Source of the DNA: Henricia sp. BOLD:AAB3569
Taxonomy: Eukaryota > Echinodermata > Asteroidea > Spinulosida > Echinasteridae
Direction: 5' to 3'
NCBI GenBank assembly: GCA_037783545.1
Contig: JBBELK010001504.1
Location: 62,001 to 126,000 of the forward strand
Length of the DNA: 64,000 bases
In this document: piece after piece, positions 1 to 10,640 of the stretch
Numbering within the stretch: position 1 is the stretch's first letter
Layout of the letters: each line of letters starts with the position of its first letter
Position numbers and translations under genes: made by a program
The notes under the pieces: generated by a model
Seen by the model: the letters and a program-made list of their open reading frames with translations, nothing else
Database searches by the model: none
What the model was told of the DNA's origin: nothing

Positions 1-15
1 CATGCACAATTTGAA

Positions 16-27
16 GTTCGTCGGAAC
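16..27. other. GTTC-GTCG-GAAC dyad with half CENP-B-box resemblance (every monomer)
   Basis: GTTCGTCGGAAC is a 4-bp inverted repeat around GTCG. Its TTCGTCGGAA matches 9 of 10 bases of the left half of the mammalian CENP-B box (TTCGTTGGAA), including the essential TTCG and the following essential A. The essential right-hand CGGG is absent: ATTTT is found instead. It is intact in most monomers. It is altered in the AAAATTTTAAG type (TTCGTAGG, for example near 2,393, 4,156, 8,295, 14,208, 18,051) and in the units at 41,421 and 48,767 (GTTAGTCCGAACC). Binding by a CENP-B-like protein is inference only, and known functional boxes need the missing CGGG. Confidence 0.5.
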
Positions 28-54
28 ATTTTTCGACCTCCAAATTTGCCGACG
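19..54. repeat. Inverted repeat CGTCGG ... CCGACG (every monomer)
   Basis: CGTCGG at 19-24 pairs perfectly with CCGACG at 49-54 across a 24-base loop that includes the palindrome AAATTT (42-47). In single strand or RNA it would give a 6-bp GC-rich stem. The right arm changes in the CCTACG units (near 37,014 and 37,612) and the left arm in the TTCGTAGG units. These single-arm changes break the stem without a matching change on the other side, so no compensatory evolution is visible. Confidence 0.75.
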
Positions 55-83
55 TTTGGACCACACTTTGACCAAAATCCCGT

Positions 84-94
84 CCCAAACTGGG
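84..94. repeat. Short hairpin CCCA-AAC-TGGG (every monomer)
   Basis: CCCA (84-87) and TGGG (91-94) form a 4-bp perfect inverted repeat around AAC. It lies in the least variable part of the monomer. The stem is short and could be fortuitous. One unit at 56,827 has lost a C from the arm, within the indel-rich stretch. Confidence 0.6.
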
Positions 95-106
95 CCGTGT
101 CAACGA

Positions 107-121
107 CAGTCCGAAGGACTG
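107..121. repeat. Perfect hairpin CAGTCC-GAA-GGACTG (every monomer)
   Basis: A 6-bp perfect stem with a three-base GAA loop, the strongest small hairpin in the monomer. It is preserved in nearly all units. Exceptions are single changes, for example CTAAG in place of CTGAG just after the stem (10,169, 16,082, 19,925), GTCTGAAGG at 27,305, GTCCAAAGG at 56,559 and a lost G at 55,674. It overlaps a second weak dyad, GACT at 117-120 with AGTC at 134-137, centred on the GCATGC palindrome. Confidence 0.8.
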
Positions 122-131
122 AGCATGCGCA
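121..131. repeat. GAGCATGC and TGCGCA palindromes; second copy of each near the monomer boundary
   Basis: GAGCATGC at 121-128 recurs at the unit boundary (294-301), and the palindrome TGCGCA at 126-131 recurs at 274-279. Each monomer therefore carries two GCATGC sites (SphI recognition sequence), except the units with GAGCATGAAC, which lose the boundary site. The doubled motifs might be a relic of an older shorter repeat, but the two halves of the monomer show no other convincing similarity by eye. Confidence 0.7.
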
Positions 132-141
132 CGAGTCAGGA

Positions 142-162
142 GTACACCAAAGAGGTGTGTAC
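142..162. repeat. Imperfect hairpin GTACACC-AAAGA-GGTGTGTAC (every monomer)
   Basis: GTACACC (142-148) and GGTGTGTAC (154-162) are inverted repeats with an extra GT in the right arm; the inner ACACC/GGTGT pairs are perfect around AAAGA. The element contains two RsaI (GTAC) sites. Most subfamily markers in this element change the left side or loop: TACATCAAAG (from 21,424 and common at 28-40 kb), TACAGCAAAG (28-55 kb), AAAGATGTG (25.8-35.7 kb) and AAAGAAGTG (20,845 and 25,275). The stem is thus a frequent site of fixed variants. Confidence 0.7.
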
Positions 163-201
163 AGACAGCCACAGGTTGCGGGAGCATCCAGGAAGCGCCA
201 A

Positions 202-213
202 CCCCTTTTTTTT
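202..213. repeat. CCCC-T8 tract, the main length-variable site of the monomer
   Basis: A CCCC (sometimes CCCCC or CCAC) is followed by 5 to 10 T, then CTAAAC, CCTAAAC, CTCTAAAC or CCAAAC. T8 is commonest. T6 (1,685; 6,708; 12,621; 21,781), T7 and T9 forms recur with other markers and explain most spacing differences of 294-297 bp. Because 297 is divisible by three and 296 is not, this tract also decides whether open frames run on between units. It is not a credible terminator: nothing is transcribed towards it that I can identify. Confidence 0.85.
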
Positions 214-222
214 CTAAACTCT

Positions 223-288
223 GAAATTTCTCTGCCATTTCCCGGCGAAAGTCTGTCAATTTTTTAGGACAAGTGCGCAATATAGAGT
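223..288. other. AT-rich linker with GAAATTTC, TTTCCCGGCGAAA, T6 and AATATAGAG
   Basis: GAAATTTC (223-230) is an 8-bp perfect palindrome. TTTCCCGGCGAAA (238-250) is nearly palindromic, with recurrent variants CGCGG (1,719; 7,037; 12,950), CAAGG (3,788; 7,925; 13,838; 17,088; 17,680), CCGGGCG (8,516; 14,429; 43,422) and CCTGG. T6 at 260-265 becomes TTTGTT in several units (for example 5,284; 21,541; 27,753) or TTTATAGG (59,966; 60,556; 63,224). AATATAGAG follows. Together with the T-tract this is the variable, AT-richer half of the monomer. No promoter is claimed. Confidence 0.6.
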
Positions 289-3200
289 CTTTGGAGCATG
301 CACAATTTGAAGTTCGTCGGAACATTTTTCGACCTCCAAATTTGCCGACGTTTGGACCACACTTTGACCAAAATCCCGTCCCAAACTGGGCCGTGTCAAC
401 GACAGTCCGAAGGACTGAGCATGCGCACGAGTCAGGAGTACACCAAAGAGGTGTGTACAGACAGCCACAGGTTGCGGGAGCAACCAGTAAGCGCCAACCC
501 CTTTTTTTCTAAACTCTGAAATTTCTCTGCCATTTCCCGGCGAAAGTCTGTCAATTTTTTAGGACAAGTGCGCAATATAGAGTCTTTGGAGCATGCAAAA
601 TTTGAAGTTCGTCGGAACATTTTTCGACCTCCAACTTTGCCGACGTTTGGACCACACTTTGACCAAAATCCCGTCCCAAACTGGGCCGTGTCAACGACAG
701 TCCGAAGGACTGAGCATGCGCACGAGTCAGGAGTACACCAAAGAGGTGTGTACAGACAGCCACATGTTGCGGGAGCATCCAGGAAGCGCCAACCCCTTTT
801 TTTTCCAAACTCTGAAATTTCTCTGCCATTTCCCGGCGAAAGTCTGTCAATTTTTTAGGACAAGTGCGCAATATAGAGTCTTTGGAGCATGAACAATTTG
901 AAGTTCGTCGGAACATTTTTCGACCTCCAAATTTGCCGACGTTTGGACCACACTTTGACCAAAATCCCGTCCCAAACTGGGCCGTGTCAACGACAGTCCG
1001 AAGGACTGAGCATGCGCACGAGTCAGGAGTACACCAAAGAGGTGTGTACCGACAGCCACAGGTTGCGGGAGCAACCAGGAAGCGCCAACCCCTTTTTTTT
1101 CTAAACTCTGAAATTTCTCTGCCATTTCCCGGCGAAAGTCTGTCAATTTTTTAGGACAAGTGCGCAATATAGAGTCTTTGGAGCATGCAAAATTTGAAGT
1201 TCGTCGGAACATTTTTCGACCTCCAAATTTGCCGACGTTTGGACCACACTTTGACCAAAATCCCGTCCCAAACTGGGCCGTGTCAACGACAGTCCGAAGG
1301 ACTGAGCATGCGCACGAGTCAGGAGTACACCAAAGAGGTGTGTACAGACAGCCACAGGTTGCGGGAGCATCCAGGAAGCGCCAACCCCTTTTTTTTCTAA
1401 ACTCTGAAATTTCTCTGCCATTTCCCGGCGAAAGTCTGTCAATCTTTTAGGACAAGTGCGCAATATAGAGTCTTTGGAGCATGCACAATTTGAAGTTCGT
1501 CGGAACATTTTTCGACCTCCAAATTTGCCGACGTTTGGACCACACTTTGACCAAAATCCCGTCCCAAACTGGGCCGTGTCAACGACAGTCCGAAGGACTG
1601 AGCATGCGCACGAGTCAGGAGTACACCAAAGAGGTGTGTACAGACAGCCACAGGTTGCGGGAGCAACCAGGAAGCGCCAACCCCTTTTTTCTAAACTCTG
1701 AAATTTCTCTGCCATTTCGCGGCGAAAGTCTGTCAATTTTTTAGGACAAGTGCGCAATATAGAGTCTTTGGAGCATGCAAAATTTGAAGTTCGTCGGAAC
1801 ATTTTTCGACCTCCAAATTTGCCGACGTTTGGACCACACTTTGACCAAAATCCCGTCCCAAACTGGGCCGTGTCAACGACAGTCCGAAGGACTGAGCATG
1901 CGCACGAGTCAGGAGTACACCAAAGAGGTGTGTACAGACAGCCACAGGTTTCGGGAGCAACCAGGAAGCGCCAACCCCTTTTTTTCTAAACTCTGAAATT
2001 TCTCTGCCATTTCCCGGCGAAAGTCTGTCAATTTTTTAGGACAAGTGCGCAATATAGAGTCTTTGGAGCATGCACAATTTGAAGTTCGTCGGAACATTTT
2101 TCGACCTCCAAATTTGCCGACGTTTGGACCACACTTTGACCAAAATCCCGTCCCAAACTGGGCCGTGTCAACGACAGTCCGAAGGACTGAGCATGCGCAC
2201 GAGTCAGGAGTACACCAAAGAGGTGTGTACAGACAGCCACAGGTTGCGGGAGCATCCAGGAAGCGCCAACCCCTTTTTTTTCTAAACTCTGAAATTTCTC
2301 TGCCATTTCCCGGCGAAAGTCTGTCAATTTTTTAGGACAAGTGCGCAATATAGAGTCTTTGGAGCATGCAAAATTTTAAGTTCGTAGGAACATTTTTCGA
2401 CCTCCAAATTTGCCGACGTTTGGACCACACTTTGACCAAAATCCCGTCCCAAACTGGGCCGTGTCAACGACAGTCCGAAGGACTGAGCATGCGCACGAGT
2501 CAGGAGTACACCAAAGAGGTGTGTACAGACAGCCACAGGTTGCGGGAGCATCCAGGAAGCGCCAACCCCTTTTTTTTTCTAAACTCTGAAATTTCTCTGC
2601 CATTTCCCGGCGAAAGTCTGTCAATTTTTTAGGACAAGTGCGCAATATAGAGTCTTTGGAGCATGCAAAATTTGAAGTTCGTCGGAACATTTTTCGACCT
2701 CCAAATTTGCCGACGTTTGGACCACACTTTGACCAAAATCCCGTCCCAAACTGGGCCGTGTCAACGACAGTCCGAAGGACTGAGCATGCGCACGAGTCAG
2801 GAGTACACCAAAGAGGTGTGTACAGACAGCCACAGGTTTCGAGAGCAACCAGGAAGCGCCAACCCATTTTTTTCCAAACTCTGAAATTTCTCTGCCATTT
2901 CCCGGCGAAAGTCTGTCAATTTTTTAGGACAAGTGCGCAATATAGAGTCTTTGGAGCATGAACAATTTGAAGTTCGTCGGAACATTTTTTGACCTCCAAA
3001 TTTGCCGACGTTTGGACCACACTTTGACCAAAATCCCGTCCCAAACTGGGCCGTGTCAACGACAGTCCGAAGGACTGAGCATGCGCACGAGTCAGGAGTA
3101 CACCAAAGAGGTGTGTACAGACAGCCACAGGTTGCGGGAGCATCCAGGAAGCGCCAACCCCTTTTTTTTCTAAACTCTGAAATTTCTCTGCCATTTCCCG

Positions 3201-6200
3201 GCGAAAGTCTGTCAATTTTTTAGGACAAGTGCGCAATATAGAGTCTTTGGAGCATGAACAATTTGAAGTTCGTCGGAACATTTTTCGACCTCCAAATTTG
3301 CCGACGTTAGGACCACACTTTGACCAAAATCCCGTCCCAAACTGGGCCGTGTCAACGACAGTCCGAAGGACTGAGCATGCGCACGAGTCAGGAGTACACC
3401 AAAGAGGTGTGTACAGACAGCCACAGGTTGCGGGAGCATCCAGGAAGCGCCAACCCCTTTTTTTTCTAAACTCTGAAATTTCTCTGCCATTTCCCGGCGA
3501 AAGTCTGTCAATTTTTTAGGACAAGTGCGCAATATAGAGTCTTTGGAGCATGAACAATTTGAAGTTCGTCGGATATTTTTCGACCTCCAAATTTGCCGAC
3601 GTTAGGACCACACTTTGACCAAAATCCCGTCCCAAACTGGGCCGTGTCAACGACAGTCCGAAGGACTGAGCATGCGCACGAGTCAGGAGTACACCAAAGA
3701 GGTGTGTACCGACAGCCACAGGTTGCGGGAGCAACCAGGAAGCGCCAACCCCTTTTTTTTCTAAACTCTGAAATTTCTCTGCCATTTCAAGGCGAAAGTC
3801 TGTCAATTTTTTAGGACAAGTGCGCAATATAGAGTCTTTGGAGCATGCACAATTTGAAGTTCGTCGGAACATTTTTTGACCTCCAAATTTGCCGACGTTT
3901 GGACCACACTTTGACCAAAATCCCGTCCCAAACTGGGCCGTGTCAACGACAGTCCGAAGGACTGAGCATGCGCACGAGTCAGGAGTACACCAAAGAGGTG
4001 TGTACAGACAGCCACAGGTTGCGGGAGCATCCAGGAAGCGCCAACCCCTTTTTTCTAAACTCTGAAATTTCTCTGCCATTTCCCGGCGAAAGTCTGTCAA
4101 TTTTTTAGGACAAGTGCGCAATATAGAGTCTTTGGAGCATGCAAAATTTTAAGTTCGTAGGAACATTTTTCGACCTCCAAATTTGCCGACGTTTGGACCA
4201 CACTTTGACCAAAATCCCGTCCCAAACTGGGCCGTGTCAACGACAGTCCGAAGGACTGAGCATGCGCACGAGTCAGGAGTACACCAAAGAGGTGTGTACA
4301 GACAGCCACAGGTTGCGGGAGCAACCAGGAAGCGCCAACCCCTTTTTTTCTAAACTCTGAAATTTCTCTGCCATTTCCCGGCGAAAGTCTGTCAATTTTT
4401 TAGGACAAGTGCGCAATATAGAGTCTTTGGAGCATGCACAATTTGAAGTTCGTCGGAACATTTTTCGACCTCCAAATTTGCCGACGTTTGGACCACACTT
4501 TGACCAAAATCCCGTCCCAAACTGGGCCGTGTCAACGACAGTCCGAAGGACTGAGCATGCGCACGAGTCAGGAGTACACCAAAGAGGTGTGTACAGACAG
4601 CCACAGGTTTCGAGAGCAACCAGGAAGCGCCAACCCATTTTTTTCCAAACTCTGAAATTTCTCTGCCATTTCCCGGCGAAAGTCTGTCAATTTTTTAGGA
4701 CAAGTGCGCAATATAGAGTCTTTGGAGCATGAACAATTTGAAGTTCGTCGGAACATTTTTTGACCTCCAAATTTGCCGACGTTTGGACCACACTTTGACC
4801 AAAATCCCGTCCCAAACTGGGCCGTGTCAACGACAGTCCGAAGGACTGAGCATGCGCACGAGTCAGGAGTACACCAAAGAGGTGTGTACAGACAGCCACA
4901 GGTTGCGGGAGCATCCAGGAAGCGCCAACCCCTTTTTTTTCTAAACTCTGAAATTTCTCTGCCATTTCCCGGCGAAAGTCTGTCAATTTTTTAGGACAAG
5001 TGCGCAATATAGAGTCTTTGGAGCATGCAAAATTTGAAGTTCGTCGGAACATTTTTCGACCTCCAAATTTGCCGACGTTTGGACCACACTTTGACCAAAA
5101 TCCCGTCCCAAACTGGGCCGTGTCAACGACAGTCCGAAGGACTGAGCATGCGCACGAGTCAGGAGTACACCAAAGAGGTGTGTACAGACAGCCACATGTT
5201 GCGGGAGCATCCAGGAAGCGCCAACCCCTTTTTTTTCCAAACTCTGAAATTTCTCTGCCATTTCCCGGCGAAAGTCTGTCAATTTGTTAGGACAAGTGCG
5301 CAATATATAGTCTTTGGAGCATGAACAATTTGAAGTTCGTCGGAACATTTTTCGACCTCCAAATTTGCCGACGTTTGGACCACACTTTGACCAAAATCCC
5401 GTCCCAAACTGGGCCGTGTCAACGACAGTCCGAAGGACTGAGCATGCGCACGAGTCAGGAGTACACCAAAGAGGTGTGTACCGACAGCCACAGGTTGCGG
5501 GAGCAACCAGGAAGCGCCAACCCCTTTTTTTTCTAAACTCTGAAATTTCTCTGCCATTTCCCGGCGAAAGTCTGTCAATTTTTTAGGACAAGTGCGCAAT
5601 ATAGAGTCTTTGGAGCATGCAAAATTTGAAGTTCGTCGGAACATTTTTCGACCTCCAAATTTGCCGACGTTTGGACCACACTTTGACCAAAATCCCGTCC
5701 CAAACTGGGCCGTGTCAACGACAGTCCGAAGGACTGAGCATGCGCACGAGTCAGGAGTACACCAAAGAGGTGTGTACAGACAGCCACAGGTTGCGGGAGC
5801 ATCCAGGAAGCGCCAACCCCTTTTTTTTCTAAACTCTGAAATTTCTCTGCCATTTCCCGGCGAAAGTCTGTCAATTTTTTAGGACAAGTGCGCAATATAG
5901 AGTCTTTGGAGCATGCACAATTTGAAGTTCGTCGGAACATTTTTCGACCTCCAAATTTGCCGACGTTTGGACCACACTTTGACCAAAATCCCGTCCCAAA
6001 CTGGGCCGTGTCAACGACAGTCCGAAGGACTGAGCATGCGCACGAGTCAGGAGTACACCAAAGAGGTGTGTACAGACAGCCACAGGTTTCGGGAGCAACC
6101 AGGAAGCGCCAACCCCTTTTTTTCTAAACTCTGAAATTTCTCTGCCATTTCCCGGCGAAAGTCTGTCAATTTTTTAGGACAAGTGCGCAATATAGAGTCT

Positions 6201-6305
6201 TTGGAGCATGCAAAATTTGAAGTTCGTCGGAACATTTTTCGACCTCCAAATTTGCCGACGTTTGGACCACACTTTGACCAAAATCCCGTCCCAAACTGGG
6301 CCGTA

Positions 6306-9300
6306 TCAACGACAGTCCGAAGGACTGAGCATGCGCACGAGTCAGGAGTACACCAAAGAGGTGTGTACAGACAGCCACAGGTTGCGGGAGCATCCAGGAA
6401 GCGCCAACCCCTTTTTTTTCTAAACTCTGAAATTTCTCTGCCATTTCCCGGCGAAAGTCTGTCAATTTTTTAGGACAAGTGCGCAATATAGAGTCTTTGG
6501 AGCATGCACAATTTGAAGTTCGTCGGAACATTTTTCGACCTCCAAATTTGCCGACGTTTGGACCACACTTTGACCAAAATCCCGTCCCAAACTGGGCCGT
6601 GTCAACGACAGTCCGAAGGACTGAGCATGCGCACGAGTCAGGAGTACACCAAAGAGGTGTGTACAGACAGCCACAGGTTGCGGGAGCAACCAGGAAGCGC
6701 CAACCCCTTTTTTCTAAACTCTGAAATTTCTCTGTCATTTCCCGGCGAAAGTCTGTCAATTTTTTAGGACAAGTGCGCAATATAGAGTCTTTGGAGCATG
6801 CAAAATTTGAAGTTCGTCGGAACATTTTTCGACCTCCAAATTTGCCGACGTTTGGACCACACTTTGACCAAAATCCCGTCCCAAACTGGGCCGTGTCAAC
6901 GACAGTCCGAAGGACTGAGCATGCGCACGAGTCAGGAGTACACCAAAGAGGTGTGTACAGACAGCCACAGGTTGCGGGAGCATCCAGGAAGCGCCAACCC
7001 CTTTTTTTTCTAAACTCTGAAATTTCTCTGCCATTTCGCGGCGAAAGTCTGTCAATTTTTTAGGACAAGTGCGCAATATAGAGTCTTTGGAGCATGCAAA
7101 ATTTGAAGTTCGTCGGAACATTTTTCGACCTCCAAATTTGCCGACGTTTGGACCACACTTTGACTAAAATCCCGTCCCAAACTGGGCCGTGTCAACGACA
7201 GTCCGAAGGACTGAGCATGCGCACGAGTCAGGAGTACACCAAAGAGGTGTGTACAGACAGCCACAGGTTTCGGGAGCAACCAGGAAGCGCCAACCCCTTT
7301 TTTTCTAAACTCTGAAATTTCTCTGCCATTTCCCGGCGAAAGTCTGTCAATTTTTTAGGACAAGTGCGCAATATAGAGTCTTTGGAGCATGCACAATTTG
7401 AAGTTCGTCGGAACATTTTTCGACCTCCAAATTTGCCGACGTTAGGACCACACTTTGACCAAAATCCCGTCCCAAACTGGGCCGTGTCAACGACAGTCCG
7501 AAGGACTGAGCATGCGCACGAGTCAGGAGTACACCAAAGAGGTGTGTACAGACAGCCACAGGTTGCGGGAGCATCCAGGAAGCGCCAACCCCTTTTTTTT
7601 CTAAACTCTGAAATTTCTCTGCCATTTCCCGGCGAAAGTCTGTCAATTTTTTAGGACAAGTGCGCAATATAGAGTCTTTGGAGCATGAACAATTTGAAGT
7701 TCGTCGGAACATTTTTCGACCTCCAAATTTGCCGACGTTAGGACCACACTTTGACCAAAATCCCGTCCCAAACTGGGCCGTGTCAACGACAGTCCGAAGG
7801 ACTGAGCATGCGCACGAGTCAGGAGTACACCAAAGAGGTGTGTACCGACAGCCACAGGTTGCGGGAGCAACCAGGAAGCGCCAACCCCTTTTTTTTCTAA
7901 ACTCTGAAATTTCTCTGCCATTTCAAGGCGAAAGTCTGTCAATTTTTTAGGACAAGTGCGCAATATAGAGTCTTTGGAGCATGCACAATTTGAAGTTCGT
8001 CGGAACATTTTTTGACCTCCAAATTTGCCGACGTGTGGACCACACTTTGACCAAAATCCCGTCCCAAACTGGGCCGTGTCAACGACAGTCCGAAGGACTG
8101 AGCATGCGCACGAGTCAGGAGTACACCAAAGAGGTGTGTACAGACAGCCACAGGTTGCGGGAGCATCCAGGAAGCGCCAACCCCTTTTTTTCTAAACTCT
8201 GAAATTTCTCTGCCATTTCCCGGCGAAAGTCTGTCAATTTTTTAGGACAAGTGCGCAATATAGAGTCTTTGGAGCATGCAAAATTTTAAGTTCGTAGGAA
8301 CATTTTTCGACCTCCAAATTTGCCGACGTTTGGACCACACTTTGACCAAAATCCCGTCCCAAACTGGGCCGTGTCAACGACAGTCCGAAGGACTGAGCAT
8401 GCGCACGAGTCAGGAGTACACCAAAGAGGTGTGTACAGACAGCCACAGGTTGCGGGAGCAACCAGGAAGCGCCAACCCCTTTTTTTCTAAACTCTGAAAT
8501 TTCTCTGCCATTTCCGGGCGAAAGTCTGTCAATTTTTTAGGACAAGTGCGCAATATAGAGTCTTTGGAGCATGCACAATTTGAAGTTCGTCGGAACATTT
8601 TTCGACCTCCAAATTTGCCGACGTTTGGACCACACTTTGACCAAAATCCCGTCCCAAACTGGGCCGTGTCAACGACAGTCCGAAGGACTGAGCATGCGCA
8701 CGAGTCAGGAGTACACCAAAGAGGTGTGTACAGACAGCCACAGGTTGCGGGAGCATCCAGGAAGCGCCAACCCCTTTTTTTTTCTAAACTCTGAAATTTC
8801 TCTGCCATTTCCCGGCGAAAGTCTGTCAATTTTTTAGGACAAGTGCGCAATATAGAGTCTTTGGAGCATGCAAAATTTGAAGTTCGTCGGAACATTTTTC
8901 GACCTCCAAATTTGCCGACGTTTGGACCACACTTTGACCAAAATCCCGTCCCAAACTGGGCCGTGTCAACGACAGTCCGAAGGACTGAGCATGCGCACGA
9001 GTCAGGAGTACACCAAAGAGGTGTGTACAGACAGCCACAGGTTTCGAGAGCAACCAGGAAGCGCCAACCCATTTTTTTCCAAACTCTGAAATTTCTCTGC
9101 CATTTCCCGGCGAAAGTCTGTCAATTTTTTAGGACAAGTGCGCAATATAGAGTCTTTGGAGCATGAACAATTTGAAGTTCGTCGGAACATTTTTTGACCT
9201 CCAAATTTGCCGACGTTTGGACCACACTTTGACCAAAATCCCGTCCCAAACTGGGCCGTGTCAACGACAGTCCGAAGGACTGAGCATGCGCACGAGTCAG

Positions 9301-10555
9301 GAGTACACCAAAGAGGTGTGTACAGACAGCCACAGGTTGCGGGAGCATCCAGGAAGCGCCAACCCCTTTTTTTTCTAAACTCTGAAATTTCTCTGCCATT
9401 TCCCGGCGAAAGTCTGTAAATTTTTTAGGACAAGTGCGCAATATAGAGTCTTTGGAGCATGCAAAATTTGAAGTTCGTCGGAACATTTTTCGACCTCCAA
9501 ATTTGCCGACGTTTGGACCACACTTTGACCAAAATCCCGTCCCAAACTGGGCCGTGTCAACGACAGTCCGAAGGACTGAGCATGCGCACGAGTCAGGAGT
9601 ACACCAAAGAGGTGTGTACAGACAGCCACAGGTTGCGGGAGCAACCAGGAAGCGCCAACCCCTTTTTTTCTAAACTCTGAAATTTCTCTGCCATTTCCCG
9701 GCGAAAGTCTGTCAATTTTTTAGGACAAGTGCGCAATATAGAGTCTTTGGAGCATGCAAAATTTGAAGTTCGTCGGAACATTTTTCGACCTCCAAATTTG
9801 CCGACGTTTGGACCACACTTTGACCAAAATCCCGTCCCAAACTGGGCCGTGTCAACGACAGTCCGAAGGACTGAGCATGCGCACGAGTCAGGAGTACACC
9901 AAAGAGGTGTGTACAGACAGCCACAGGTTGCGGGAGCATCCAGGAAGCGCCAACCCCTTTTTTTTCTAAACTCTGAAATTTCTCTGCCATTTCCCGGCGA
10001 AAGTCTGTCAATTTTTTAGGACAAGTGCGCAATATAGAGTCTTTGGAGCATGCAAAATTTGAAGTTCGTCGGAACATTTTTCGACCTCCAAATTTGCCGA
10101 CGTTTGGACCACACTTTGACCAAAATCCCGTCCCAAACTGGGCCGTGTCAACGACAGTCCGAAGGACTAAGCATGCGCACGAGTCAGGAGTACACCAAAG
10201 AGGTGTGTACAGACAGCCACAGGTTTCGAGAGCAACCAGGAAGCGCCAACCCATTTTTTTCCAAACTCTGAAATTTCTCTGCCATTTCCCGGCGAAAGTC
10301 TGTCAATTTTTTAGGACAAGTGCGCAATATAGAGTCTTTGGAGCATGAACAATTTGAAGTTCGTCGGAACATTTTTCGACCTCCAAATTTGCCGACGTTA
10401 GGACCACACTTTGACCAAAATCCCGTCCCAAACTGGGCCGTGTCAACGACAGTCCGAAGGACTGAGCATGCGCACGAGTCAGGAGTACACCAAAGAGGTG
10501 TGTACCGACAGCCACAGGTTGCGGGAGCAACCAGGAAGCGCCAACCCCTTTTTTT
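6306..10555. repeat. Segmental duplication, copy A (4.25 kb; partner 12,219-16,468)
   Basis: Every marker I followed here is repeated 5,913 bp (20 monomers) downstream in the same order. These include T6 + CTGTCATTTC at about 6,735, CGCGG at 7,037, TTGACTAAAA at 7,162, GTTAGG at 7,441 and 7,738, CAAGG at 7,925, GTGTGG at 8,033, the TTTTAAG type at 8,285, CCGGGCG at 8,516, TGTAAATT at 9,417 and CTAAGC at 10,168. On the left the match stops at base 6,305 (A here, G at 12,218). On the right it stops at the T-tract at 10,549 (T8 here, T7 in the partner). No internal difference was noticed by eye. Confidence 0.88.
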
Positions 10556-10640
10556 TCTAAACTCTGAAATTTCTCTGCCATTTCCCGGCGAAAGTCTGTC
10601 AATTTTTTAGGACAAGTGCGCAATATAGAGTCTTTGGAGC

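Larger units (their letters stand above)
1..296. repeat. Reference satellite monomer (unit 1)
   Basis: This unit serves as the coordinate frame for the motifs below. Hand-counted composition is C 76, G 68 and 144 G+C in 296 (49%), with 16 CpG (observed/expected about 0.92). In order it contains a dyad-rich block (about 16-162), a purine/CpG-rich stretch, a CCCC plus T8 tract (202-213), the palindrome GAAATTTC (223-230), a quasi-palindrome TTTCCCGGCGAAA (238-250), a T6 run (260-265) and AATATAGAG before the next unit. Recurrent variant sites across the array are positions 3-7, 20-22, 55-57, 162-163, 177-187, the T-tract, 238-246 and 260-268. The block from about 58 to 160 varies least. The length is close to two nucleosome cores (2 x 147), which may be coincidental. 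Confidence 0.95.
1..6305. repeat. Array segment 1: mosaic of monomer types before the first long duplication
   Basis: Units 1 to 22. Marker types include CACAATTTG, AAAATTTG, AACAATTTG (from 888), the AAAATTTTAAG/GTAGG type at 2,366 and 4,139, the TTTCGAGAGCAACC + CCATTTTTTTCC type at about 2,837 and 4,608, and the first GTTAGG units (3,307; 3,602). Units 3-5 (592-1,480) recur as units 18-20 (5,024-5,912) at offset 4,432 bp, sharing the rare CACATGTTGCG. Unit 13 has a local change, GGATATTTTTCG, at 3,571 with one base lost. No gene is present. Confidence 0.85.

Noticed and set aside
142..162. ACACC-AAAGA-GGTGT as a palindromic T-box factor site
   Set aside because: Half-site orientation fits, but spacing is five bases rather than two and there is no gene to regulate. 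The half-sites are too short to be specific.
206..213. T-tracts as RNA polymerase III or bacterial intrinsic terminators
   Set aside because: No tRNA-type or 5S-type promoter was recognised. The CCCC before the tract does not form a stem next to it, and the tract recurs in every monomer.
180..240. Minus-strand TGGCAGAG followed by GGTTGGCGC as a tRNA-like A box and B box (SINE origin)
   Set aside because: The A-box core matches, but the B-box candidate fails at key positions and the spacing is shorter than usual. No tRNA-like fold is evident.
238..250. TTTCCCGGCGAAA as an E2F site
   Set aside because: One mismatch to the E2F core on either strand, and recurrent variants (CGCGG, CAAGG, CCGGGCG) change it freely.
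258..268. CAATTTTTTAGG as an Sm-protein binding site of a small nuclear RNA
   Set aside because: Only a loose match to the Sm consensus, with no snRNA-like flanking stems or promoter.
1..296. The 296-bp monomer as an ancient dimer of two about 148-bp units
   Set aside because: Only GAGCATGC and TGCGCA are doubled. The two halves do not align otherwise by eye; a formal self-alignment would be needed to revive the idea.
568..858. 96-codon plus-strand and 121-codon minus-strand frames present in most monomers
   Set aside because: Both strands and several frames are equally open. A common substitution (GTTAGG) puts a stop into one plus-strand frame without consequence, and frames shift from unit to unit.
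1143..1802. Open frames of about 220 codons spanning two monomers on the minus strand (also at 6,166, 8,410, 12,079, 26,265 and elsewhere)
   Set aside because: They occur wherever T-tract length lets the frame cross a unit boundary, are made of the same translated repeat in different frames, and resemble no protein family known to me.
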